DNA of 64,000 nt, taken from the NCBI GenBank assembly GCA_932294295.1, contig OW028584.1, positions 26,566,970-26,630,969 on the forward strand, given 5' to 3'. The notes under the pieces were generated by a model, which had not been told where the DNA came from, ran no database searches, and saw nothing but the letters and a program-made list of their open reading frames with translations. Made by a program: the position numbers and the translations under genes. Of the stretch, positions 36,801 to 49,291 are shown piece by piece (the stretch's first letter is position 1; every line of letters begins with the position of its first letter). Source of the stretch: Alitta virens (lineage: Eukaryota > Annelida > Polychaeta > Phyllodocida > Nereididae).

Positions 36801-39800
36801 GCACCCGTGTTCAAGAGTGGTGTAATACTTCGAGGCTTAATAATGTTAATCATTGCAAGCTGCATACACGTAACCATCGGTATAGCTAGCAAATACGTTG
36901 GACATGTTAAATGACCACAGCGATCGTAACAGGGTGGTACATATGTCTAAACAGGTGTAACCTTACCACTGTAACCTCGTAATTTGGACTTGTACAGTGA
37001 ATGTGATTCATCGTCCGAGGTGTTTGTGTATGACAGCTTCACCTTCACATCAGTCATAGATCCATTGGTCATTGTTTTGGGTGTTTTGCCCAAGAGACAA
37101 TCATCACAAGTGACGGCTGTACCTTGAAGGGTGTCAATGGCTGAAAATGTGTTGGCGGGGGTGGCATTCACGGGGCAAACAGCGCGGGCGACATTCACGG
37201 GGCAAACAGCTCCATCGATGGGGGTCAAGTCGTCGCATGTACTATAAGAGAAGAGTGTACATCATATATAGATAGTAATAATATAGCTATAAGCTCATCA
37301 GTAGTGCAAATAACATGTACAGTATACATGAGTATAAGCCATAGATATAGTACTACAATTGTATACCTGCTGCTGTCAGATGTAGTACTACTACCACGGC
37401 AAGGGTATGACGGGCCATGCTGACCACCCCCGTTAGTACAGCTGTACCAGTCGCAGGATCCCTCTGAAAAGTTGGATAAATGTTAATAAGTACTGTAGCA
37501 ACAGAGGGAGTTGATTGATCACATAATTAGCAATAGTGTAGCATAGAATGACACAGTCTTACAGATGGAACATACTTAGCAAGTAGTATAGCATGACAGT
37601 AGTACGGACTTATAGATATATAATAAGATTACGAGAGTACAATCATGAGGTGTACAGATACAGATATATGTAATAATAACGTACCTTATATATCCAAATA
37701 CCAACACCGGTTGATACAATCAGTAATAACACTGCAGCGACTGTAGATACAATAACTGCAGCTATGTTAGGATGATTAATCACTCTATTGTGTTGTCCGT
37801 CGTGCGATCCAAGGTTAAAGGCGCCTAGACCCTGATTCTGCATATCCTTGTTAATTGACCGTTTGCATACAACCTGGGCAGATACATCGTGTGTAGGTGG
37901 CGTGTGTGAATGGAAATAAAGAGTTCCCGTCATATCAACAAAAGAGAGCATGCTATATTCCATCGCGGAGAATTCTTCAATTGGCACTTGATCCAGAGAT
38001 GGTGATTTTGTGCAGTCTGCCCTGAAACTCTTACCATCATTTACTACCTTGCATAAGCACAGGCGGTTCGCACATATATATCTGTAGCCATCGCACAATG
38101 TCAATGAGGCTAGGACTAGTAGGTAAAACATAAATCGCTGCATATTTCCTGTGTTACTCCTTGAACTGTTTAGAACGAACTGAGCAGAAGTTCTAGACTG
38201 TGAGGGGGTTCATTATGTAATTACCCCCCTCTGCGATTTTATTATATAATTAGCAACCCCCTTTGACTCCTTAACAGAGGTGTCAACAATATTAGGTAAT
38301 TAGCAGGGTGGTGTCAACTATTTCGGGTAATGCTAGGTGCTGTAAACACGGAGATGCTAACTGTTTAAACAGTACAACTATAGGGGGGCATTGTTCATGA
38401 ACAATAGCTAGCTATATTCCATACAATACCATGTGTAGGATTATGCTGAGAATAATATGCTATCAATTACCTATAATGCTGCTTATGCGTTATTAGTATA
38501 TATCATGGATATATACATATCTCCGATATTGACAAGTAGATTACTATTATGCGTTCTGTTGTACAATGTATGATATACGTTCACATGTACTGTATATATC
38601 AATGTATGATACATTGACATGTACTGAGATAATATATACGTATATGCGTGTGACGTGCTTCTATGTTTTAGAATTGAGGTGTCATACTGATGAGCAGTGT
38701 ATAACATAACATAACACTCTAACTGCAGGGTTATTATAATAACTGAATCTGCCTAGTACAGTGTACTATACACTGTAGCAGTAGTGATTGTTAAACGCAC
38801 ATGTCTGAGATATATGATAATAGTATAATGAACATACAACACAAGTGTCATTATGGTCAAAATAAACTTTATATACTTATGTATAGCAATATATGCAATG
38901 AGACATTACACACATAGGCGTATGATACAGTTTATATACTTATGTATAGCAATATATGCAATGAGACATTACACACATAGGCATGTGAGTGTATGAATAA
39001 CAGGGATAGCATCTATACATTGTGTACAGTATAACATAGCCCAAATAAAACGTGTAATATATATATTGAGCAGATATATTCATGTATAATGTACAGTATA
39101 ACAATAGTATTCGGATATCTGTTAAAAGTTATATATGAATCATTATATAAAGAGAATAAATCAGTTTGTGCGGACACTATTGAGTATTAAGATTATATAT
39201 GTAATGTATATGTATACATATGTACGCTACACTAATGCTTTTTGTGAGACTGTCATAGCTGTATCTAATTGGATCCCCAGTCTTGCGCTCCTGAGACGTC
39301 GTTCCAGTGCAGCTATTATTATAACAACCTGTAATGAAGTGAACTGATTTTAAGCGTTAATGTGAGATGCGGTTACACTGTAATCATATGAACTAAATAG
39401 CATGTATACGTACCTTGAGCATAATTTATATCAAGACAATGCATGACACACTAAACTGGAAGACGTTAACTGCGTTTATGGTCTTACTAGACCAGTAATA
39501 TGTGTCACTAGGTTGACTAGGTTCAGCGCTAGACGAGTATACTATTATGTTGTAAACATTCCTCGTAAACATTGCAATCTCTGAAACGCTCTGTGCACTT
39601 GTGTGTACAATCGGTATGGTACTCGTAGGACCTGTAGATACCTCTGAAACATAATAATAATAGTATTGATTAAGGACGTATAAGATATATAGCAATAATG
39701 TGTGTAATATATCTATGTTACTCACCTGAAGCTCTGTCTAAACATAAGATTGTTTTGTTGTGTACAGTTGTCCTTAACGTTGCATTACGACAGAACACAG

Positions 39801-42800
39801 TGCCAGACATTTCAATTGATGTCATAAGATGTAGAATATCCATTGCAAATGAGGGAGGTTGCTGAAGCCATGAATGTTTGGTACAATCCGCTTGAATGAG
39901 CGGTCCATCATCATCAAATGTTGTACATGTACATACACCAAAATGATCCAAAGGCTTATACGATCCACACAGTATATTACCACTAATGATAAGTGGTATG
40001 TAGAGAGTTACAGCATAGAACAGCATTCTAAATGTTGTAAACTTGAACTAATGCTTATATTAACCTTGGTAAGCGTTCACTAGTGTGTCACGTGTCTAAG
40101 GTTAACATATAGAACATTACACAGCGTGGTTTAGCAAGGTCATGTTCTAAAACGTTTTCAGCACATTGCAACTAGTATTAGCAGATCCTTGTATACATAT
40201 GGTAACATGTTAGCTGTGAGGCTTCGTAATATATCAATAACCATAAGGTAATGTATTGTATGTATCCCTACCTATAACACGCTTGTCAAACACTTTTCTG
40301 AATACTTTACTTACAGATCTATTGTACACTATACCTCTGTGTTTAACACGAGATATTTGATTGCTCTGAGGGAGTCTAACAGAAGTGGCCTGGCCAAAAA
40401 CTATCTGTTTCATACTTTCAAAATCTATAAGTGTGTCATTTGAGTAGTTGAACGAAATTCCTTTGATTTTCCGCACAGTGACATCTGTGTTTAATTTGTA
40501 AGAGTAGCTCTTAGGTCGTGTTGATAGAAATGTTTTAATATAAGTGTCGGGTTGTAATTCATCCGTTAAATCACCTAACAGATCTCCTGTCTCAACAACT
40601 GATTCACCATTGCGTTCAACAAATATGACTGAGTCAGTATCATAATATAATGTGTTGCGCCCCGTTTTATTTAACACCTGTAGTAAATGTAGACGTGCTA
40701 ATGATGTGGTAAATATACCAATGACTTCATTTGTGAATGTTGATTCCTCTTCAAAGGTCTCAGTATTTGTAACGTCTATCACAACATAATTCTCAGAGAT
40801 TAAATGGAAATTCATTATACATTTTGTAGGGTCATTCTTCATTTGTGTGTATTATTTAACAGACTTCATATATATAGATTTAGGTAAGTTCTGTCGTTGT
40901 ACAAATTTTCCCCACACACTGTTGAGAAACAACTTACAGATTGTCCTCAAAGAAGGATTGTGTGCAATGGATTCTTTATCGAGCATTATACCCTGTTCCT
41001 TGTTGTAATATGCGATGTAGCGATCTTTATCAGCATCTGTAGTTACCCATTGAGGATAGCCTGATGCTTGCTGTTTCTGTTTAAGAAACATCTTAACATA
41101 ATCTGTGAAAATACTACCGAAAACATCATCCTGTGTCGTAGTAGGGAAATGATATACTTCATATATCTTCAGTAGTATGTAGCCTTGCTTAATAGCTTCT
41201 TTCAACTCTGGTGTTGTCCATGTACCAAAAAGAGCTCTCTTAGCATCACTGCATGTACACATAGCCTGTGTTTCACGTGAGGAACATGTACTGCATTTAC
41301 CTCTACAGCGAACGGGTAGAACAGGTATATATAAACCTCGTGGTGGTAGGATTCGCACCTGGGCTAGACCGTAATACGCTTGTAGCGTGTAGTCAAAGGT
41401 AGCTGGATCCTTGAGTACTGTAGCGTGTGACGTAGGGTAAACTCCAGACATCGTGATATAAGGATACAATGAAGTTACGTCATAAAAACATATCCTCTCA
41501 CCATCCTGTGTATCATAATATAGTGTTGTGGGTTCAACCCTCCCTCCTGAAAAACTATCACGGATTTGTAAAGGTTTTAGAGTATCGCAAGCATTAATGA
41601 ATTCCCTCATGTGAGAATTAGTTTGTAAAAGCTCATCATAATGACACTCCCATATAGATTTAATTTTGTAACCTAGTGTTCTGATTTCAGCGAGACGTTC
41701 CAATGTTCTGTCATAAAGCGCTTTCAATGTCATGCGTGTGCGAGGATCTCGCACGTGCCTGTCTTGTAAACAAGTGTAACCGTGAAAACGACATCCTAGG
41801 TATTCATAAACTGTATTACTGTCTATATACATGTATACCATCGACAGTGTATCGTGTTCCAGGGATATGATACTCCCCCCCATTCCTAGCATGCTGTATA
41901 TGTCTACTTTCAGAATAGCTTAACCATTCTAGCCATAAGGCTGACTTCTGGCTAGCATTATGATGTTTACCATACCCTTGTGCAGGTATCTGAGGTATAG
42001 GTGATTTAATAAACTTTGATGTAGCTATGATGTCTGCATTTATGATGCTGCCACCAAAATACCATATATCACGTCTCAACACTGCTTCCCCAGTCCTGCC
42101 ATCAGTTAACGTTACATTATAAACCTCATACAACATTAGTTGCCTGATTACCTGCATAGCGCAAGATGCCAGGGTTGCATGGGCAAATGGATCGATACCT
42201 GGGACACTGGAGTCTGCTATAGTTGTGACAGATTGTATAAGAGCCCTAAAATTACTGCATGCTTCTCTAAGAATTGTAACATCTGAGCGTGTGTAGTCTA
42301 ACATTTCCTGCTGAAAATTAAATGTCTTACCACTCTGTTCATTATACCATATGAAGAAATCAGTTCTATCGGCTGTAGACATAAAATCAGCACCATAATA
42401 GTGAGGGGCAAACATTGGCCCAATATAGGTTTGATTTTCTAGAGTGTTTGCTAAGTGTGGGAAGTCACCTTTCTTAAGTTCACCATGTAAACCTAATGCC
42501 TTAGGTAAGTTCTTTAATCGCATAGGTAGAAAATTCAAGCTATCTATAAACCTAATGTTCACACCTTGGTTTATACTCATCAACATGATCTTAGTACCAG
42601 CGAATATAATTTCTGGGAAGATGCCATTGTCAAAACAATATCCCAGTATAAAATGAGCATCAAAAGCTTTCGCATTATGAGCTATTACTGTTACATCTTT
42701 ATGTTGGGGCGTTAACAACCATTTACAAAAGTCCTCTGTTGTATTAGGACCTCTGAATATGTTTTCCCTCATATCGCATGTGTCAAGTGGACACAACTCT

Positions 42801-45800
42801 CGTGCAAAGGTTTTTGCTAGTTTGTCCTTAACAGAACAGACATTACATCTGTCGCCACAGTTAACACACTTGGATTGTGGTGTGAACTCATGATCTTTAC
42901 ATACATCGCATACTGTTTGACAAACCAGAAAGTTAGGAATATGTCTTTGTAATCCACAGTATGATCTCTTACAGTTTACACATTTACGACATGGTGTACA
43001 CAGATATGTTGCGGTACACCTATCACAGCCATCTCGTGGTTTATTCTTGTAACCACGATCACAATTAATGATAGTGTTTTGACATGTTTCAAAATCATAA
43101 TAAAGAAACTTGCCTGATGACTTTTTAGGTTTCTTTATTCTGTAATAGCATAGTTGGTTGCCTAGGACATACTCATGACAGCATGTGCAAAGCCACTCAC
43201 CAAATGTATGCAGATGCTTGGCTCTTTTTAAAGTATCCAATATTATGAAACATGTATTACATCTGTAGTACTGATTACAGAGTGATGGTTGATCTTTGCC
43301 CCTAAGTGCACCTACGCTATATTGTCGTTGCTCTTTATGTCTCTCATAGCATGATGTATTATGACATGTCATGTTACAATCTGAACAATCTATTGAATTA
43401 TTGTCAAACATACAATGTTCTGAACAGCATGTACTGCACACATCATGGCAGCCGTGCTTTTTGTTCTTATTGTACACTTCAAAACAATGGACGCATATCT
43501 TTCTATTCACATAAAAACCTTGAATTCTAGTAATACTGTGATAATGCTCATCTTTGAGATATAGAAAAATCTTGCGAGGTCTTGTAAACAAGCCTTTATA
43601 TATCACATCATTGCCTGTATCGCCAGATATAACTATGATTTGGATATCTAATGCTGTCTCGAATTTATGTAGCTCCTTAACTTTAACTGGACTAGTTGTG
43701 GGTACATCAGCCTGTCTATGTAGTCTGATAGCGCAGCTACGTTGTGATTCATAGTCTTTACTTGAAACTCTGTCTTTTCTAATAAGTTTTGCAAACTTGG
43801 CTGCCGGTATGTTATCTAACTTAGCTTTGCATGTGATAATAGCTCTAGCAGCGCACAAATGTTTGTTGCGTACCACAGGAATGAATACCATTGAGCGTTT
43901 TTTTCTAATTGTACAATTAGCAGATAGAGGATCTGTATCTACAATGGCTCTACTGCATCCTCCCCCTTGGTCATCAGCGTTCATTATGCCTATGTTAACT
44001 TCAAACGTATCATCGATATTCAAGGACTTGTTTGATTGGAGAACTGTGTTTATTCTGTAAATAATAATACACATAACTATTACTAATGTAATATTGTGTG
44101 TGCCAAAGTTATTATATGTTATACTTCACATATTATGTAATGATGGTGTTAAATGATGTATTATATGTGAAAAGTGTTGATATATCTTACCTTTCCATTA
44201 TTACCTTGGCTGTGATATTATGCTGCGGTTGGCAGTGTATAAACACTTCTCTCTCTAATCCTGAGTGATTAATTGTAACGCGTGCTTTATCATTCTTATT
44301 TGGATGTTTATCTTTAACTAGTTCCATGATATCTGTAAACATATTGTGTAGATCGTCTTGCATGTTGATCAGCTGCTCTCCTTGTAAGTCATTGTTGAAT
44401 TTAGCTTTGTATGTTACTTCTTCAATACCAAATTTTCTTGATATCCGTTCCCTCACAGGGTGAATAATGTATGGTTTCGTATTAATACCATCCACCTCTG
44501 CCCTAATCCTTTTTGATGGTATGTCAGCCATTACTATGGTGTAATATGTAGCTATTAGGAACAATATCCATCTAGAATAACACTCTTTGCAGTATTATCC
44601 TTACATAATGTGAGATAGTTCATTCTTCAACCTTTATGTACAGACAGCAACAATAGTCTACACATTATTATACCTACCACGTACTATACTACACTGCACC
44701 CTCTAGGGCAGCCTGTTGCCAACTTGCTCAGGGGGTCTGTTAGATCATTTATCAAACTTTGGTACACATCCCACGTCCATACTTATTGTTACCACAGTAT
44801 GGGTGCGTACTTGTACAGTCTGTTGTCAGTTTAATGCATTGTCCTGTTAGATAAATGTTTCATCAATACTGGTATTCACACATTACAACAACACATTGTG
44901 TTATGACCCTAAGTGTTTGTGGGACCATCAGTCATGCAGATGTGACAAGAATGGCTCTCTGTCATTCTACACCTAAGTTTGCAAGACGTATATCCTTTAC
45001 TTGTATGTTAAGAGACATATCTATTGATATATTGCTCTTACCATATTATTCTTTATCATCTTCAGCTTCATACACGAACCCAACAACAATTCTACACATT
45101 GTTATACAGCATCGGGTCACTAGCACAGTCTATCCTCTGTTTTGGGTGGCGTTTAACATTAGTGCAATAAGTGCCCTACAGATCATTATTCAACACATTG
45201 ATATGCACATCATGTCCTCTATGTAAACATGCTATTCTTAAGTTTTCATAGTACCCCCCTCACATACTCCACAGTAATAAAACTATAGCCCCTGGTCTTC
45301 CACAGGCTCATCTGTCATGCTGAGCATGTCGGTTAGGCCTACGGGCACCCATTCGAGGTACGCCATCCATACATATCGTCGAAGCGCCACCTAGTGGCCA
45401 CCGCCACCGGTACCACTAGCACCGCCTGTCGTAGGCCACCAGAAGCTCCGTTTTATCGTAGCCTTTTAACTACTCATTTGAGGGTGTATTTGAAACACCA
45501 CATTTGATGTTGTATTTGAAACACCACATTTGAGGCTGTATTTGAAACACCACATTTGAGGGTGTATTTGAAACACCACATTTGAGGGTGTATTTGAAAC
45601 ACCACATTTGATGTTGTATTTGAAACACCACATTTGAGGGTGTATTTGATGGTGTATTTGAAACACCACATTTGATGGTGTATTTGAAACACCACATTTC
45701 AGGGTGTATTTGAAACACCAAATTTCAGGGTGTATTTGAAACACCACATTTGAGGGTGTATTTGAAACACCACATTTCAGGGTGTATTTGAAACACCACA

Positions 45801-48800
45801 TTTGATGGTGTATTTGAAACACCACATTTGATGGTATATTTGAAACACCACATTTCAGGGTGTATTTGAAACACCACATTTGATGGTGTATTTGAAACAA
45901 TACATTTGATGGTGTATTTGAAACACCACATTTGATGACATTTAGACTCTTATATGACAACACTGATGTGCCAGGATATCAATATTGGCCACTTTGAATA
46001 CATTTTTAACAAATCCTCTTTTGTAGCTTGTCACAGTGTTGGAATTTCAGTGGTGTTACTAATTACAAAGATCCTGTACGCAAGTATTCTTGTTTTATTA
46101 ACAAATTTTCTTGTCGTCAAGCATACTTGGAAGTTGATACAAAGATAGGGTTCTTGATTCACACTTCACAGCATTGTTTACATCATATTGTATACCATGA
46201 AAAACTGATTGGTTAGATTACATGTTTGCTGGGCTGTTGTATAAAAAAGACATACCTGCATAAATTCCAGATTGGCTGAACCCACTGAGACTGTAGTTTG
46301 GGATAAAGTTTGGGTCAGTGTATGAAATATCCAACTGATCGTTAGAATGGAAATTTGACTTTGTCCATGACCAAGAGTCTTGCAGTCCAGCACCAGTCCT
46401 TACCATGGGCTGAATCCTCCCTGAAAACAGGTTTTTTAATGCAATTATATAATTTATTATTTGGGGCTGTTTATACCCAAACATTATGATAGTACTGGAA
46501 ATTTTGACAAAAGGTGAAAGAGGGCAGGTTATATCTTGTCAAACTGCAATTCAGTTAAATCTCACGTATGAACAATGATGTGAAAAGTTTGAAGCATGGG
46601 TTCTGAATTTAACTGGTAGGAAATGTTAGTTATTTAATATTCAGGATGGTGTAGAATTATCTAAAATGGGATAAAAATACTTTATGAGAGCCACAAAATA
46701 GAAGAGTCATGCTTGTATTAAATGACATTGGCTATGTTCTTAAACCATGAATTAGTGCCCTTGCAAAAACTTACAAGACTCCACAAACTCCTCTGTGCTG
46801 TTATAAATAGTTCCATTGGGCCCCGTGAGATCATTCGACATGTCATCGTCCATGTAACCACAGAGTCCTGCCGTGTTCTGCCAGAAGTCTTTGGTGAGCA
46901 CATACTGGATGTTGATATATTGACGATTCATCTTTGGACTGAATCGGATATCTAAAGATATGCTAACACCTGGAATGGAAAATGGTTCATAGATATACTA
47001 CGGAGTAATGCAACTGAACTAATGTCAGCCAGTTCTTGGTTAGTTTTCACATAATTCTTAGTATAGCCCACAGAAATATGACATAACTGTGATAAATAAT
47101 GACGTCAATTGCGATTTTGATGATTATTACGTCACTATTGCAAGGTATGCCATGCAATTACCCTAACAACCATACAATCCTTAAGTTTCCGATGGCTTAT
47201 GCAAATGAGGAAGATTCGCTTCTTGGTATCCTTATTCTTTTTAAATACTATATTTTCTTGATAGCATGCTTGGGGCCTTTTATTTTAGAAGAGTCTTTGT
47301 CCCAGCAATGGGAACAGTGTTTAAATCATTTCAGACATCTTCTAGGCCCGGCCTTAATTGAGACTGGCCATTATTTTCAAATTGGCTTGTAATTTAGAAA
47401 TACCGTAAGTCTATTGTAATAATTTACCTCATAGGAGTTGAGACAAGACCGATTTATGAAACATTCTGAAATCTATAAAATTCCTATAATAATTTAGTTC
47501 GTTGACATTCATGGTTATTGCTCTCACCTGTCTTGAACTGCAATGATAAAATAACAACACCAGTATCTTCCCCACCCTGCTTGTTGTGACTGACGTCAAG
47601 TTTTACTTGGTTATCACCGATCATCTTTGCCCAGTTTTGGCTGATGTCTGTCACCTTCCCATCTATCCTGTAAGAGGGTAATAATTTATTAATAGCTGCA
47701 GCGGAAGTAGTAGTTATGGCAGTAGTCATAGTATTAGTTGTAGTGGCACCCAACAGACATTTTGTTATGGGCCCAGTACTGGCAAGTCTGGTAGATACCC
47801 TTGATTAAAGTGTCCGAAATACCCTACCTAGCCAATTGTGCCAGGTACATAAAAAGTACATTTGCATGCATGTTTTTTACATTAACATATGGGAAGATGT
47901 ACATTTTACTTATGTTGCACAGGCATTTTTGTCTTGATATTTCATGTTGTTGGAAATCAGGTTTTGTCAATTTACTTCAAGTACAGTCTATTTGAAACAT
48001 TACATTACACAATACTACTAGTTCCAAGTACATACCTGAGGACTGGCATGTCAGAGATAGAAGCTGGATTCACAGCAGTTACTGTAACCACAGATCTATG
48101 GGCCTTGATAGCAACTGCTCCGGTGAATGACGTCTGGCCGTAATAGTAGAATCGGACTTGGTACCCAAAGTCATTGACCTCACTGTAGCAATCCCAGAAT
48201 TGACCAATGCCGAAGTAGTCAAAATCCTGACCATCTATGGTGTCCAGATGAGGGTCTCCAGTTCTTCTGTTGGGTCGACGTCGTTCACAGCATGGACCTG
48301 AAATAGCGAAAGGTATGTTAACATGTCAGATTGCTTTAAAATATGTTGGTTTTTAAGTGCCTGTCTGGTAGTTGCTGAGCTGTGATTAGTAAAAGTATTT
48401 AAGTTTTTGCAAATTCTTTTAGATAGAAATACTCCAGTCCTACCCATTGGTGATTAAAATTACCACAATTAATACAAATTTCTGTGTCATGACCATCAGT
48501 CTGTGTTTGCTGGGAAGTAACTAATGACAAAACATTTTGATAATATAGGCCAGCATACAATTTTTTTGGGTACTGTGCTTATCGTATAACTATGAAAAGT
48601 TTTCTTCACTTACCCATCCACCGTGGATTGCACTGACAGGATGATGCACAAGAAGATGAGGATGTTGTGCACACCCCATTTCCAGAGCAACTCTGACAAT
48701 TTGGGCAATGCGGAAGTTCGCATTTTGAGCCTGTTCGGCCGGATGCACATGCCGGAGGCTCTCCGCAAGGGTTCTCTGGGCACTCGCATTTGCAGTCTTT

Positions 48801-49239
48801 CCATTCTGCTTGAGCTCCAGCCTCACACACTGGGCATGTGTCATCAGGGCATTTGCATCCATCTGAACCCAGGGTAGACTTCTGGCAGTTCTTGCATTCG
48901 CATTCGCAAGGACATTTTCCTTCTGCATCCACTTTGTCTTTACTTCCATCTTCACAAGTGCACGGACAGTCGCAGGTACCATCTTTCTCCATTTCCTGAT
49001 CATACAGATTACCAAACATTTTCAGATACTTATAGGTTATTATGTGGACAGAGACTTTATCTCACTGGTATCATCACACTTGACCTGTATTGTTCCTTAA
49101 CCCATAGGTTGATACCGCTTCCATACACTAATCCTTATTATGCCTTTGTATTGACTCATTGAGTATACAATTAAAGAGCTGAACATTTGTGTATATACCT
49201 GAATCTGACTGAACAATTTTTTCTAAGCAAGACATGATG

Positions 49240-49291
<52 letters not shown>

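Larger units (their letters stand above)
23888..45474. mobile_element. Maverick/Polinton (adintovirus-like) element, about 21.6 kb
   Basis: The ends are inverted repeats starting AGTAGTTAAAAGG, and each side is flanked by catttg (23,882-23,887 and 45,475-45,480). The 6-bp target duplication and AG...CT termini are the Polinton hallmarks. Inside are a retroviral-type integrase, a protein-primed family B DNA polymerase, an FtsK/HerA packaging ATPase, a double-jelly-roll capsid protein and a penton-like protein, the diagnostic gene set. Gene groups converge at about 36.1-36.9 kb. Several core genes are broken, so this copy is not autonomous now. Removing the nested 3.2-kb insertion gives about 18.4 kb, normal for the group. 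Confidence 0.96.
19920..48310 (-). repeat. Right arm of the inverted duplication (interrupted by the Polinton)
   Basis: It matches 2,815-11,095 in reverse. The homologous sequence is 19,920-23,816 plus about 45,940-48,310. The intervening minisatellite and Polinton have no counterpart in the other arm, so they were gained here after duplication or lost from the left arm. Confidence 0.88.

Noticed and set aside
41875..41881. Seven-C run as the site of the polymerase frameshift
   Set aside because: The correct frame continues through the run into VDGIHV; the shift happens later, at about 41,816-41,830.
44855..45226. 123-codon frame near the right Polinton end
   Set aside because: Composition is irregular. 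Resemblance to the first gene falls in mixed frames, so it is decayed sequence at best.
45475..45936. Possible CRISPR-like array
   Set aside because: Units abut directly with no unique spacers, and the surroundings are animal DNA.
45466..45963. Long minus-strand frames with repeated CGVSNTPSNVVFQI-type peptides
   Set aside because: They are read-through of a 26-bp minisatellite; because 26 is not a multiple of three, all frames are open and cycle through the same words.
2815..48310. Inverted duplication as an assembly artefact
   Set aside because: The arms differ by substitutions, indels, a 12-to-1 repeat copy difference and a 22-kb insertion, so they are not a mirrored duplicate of one sequence. 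Long reads would settle it.
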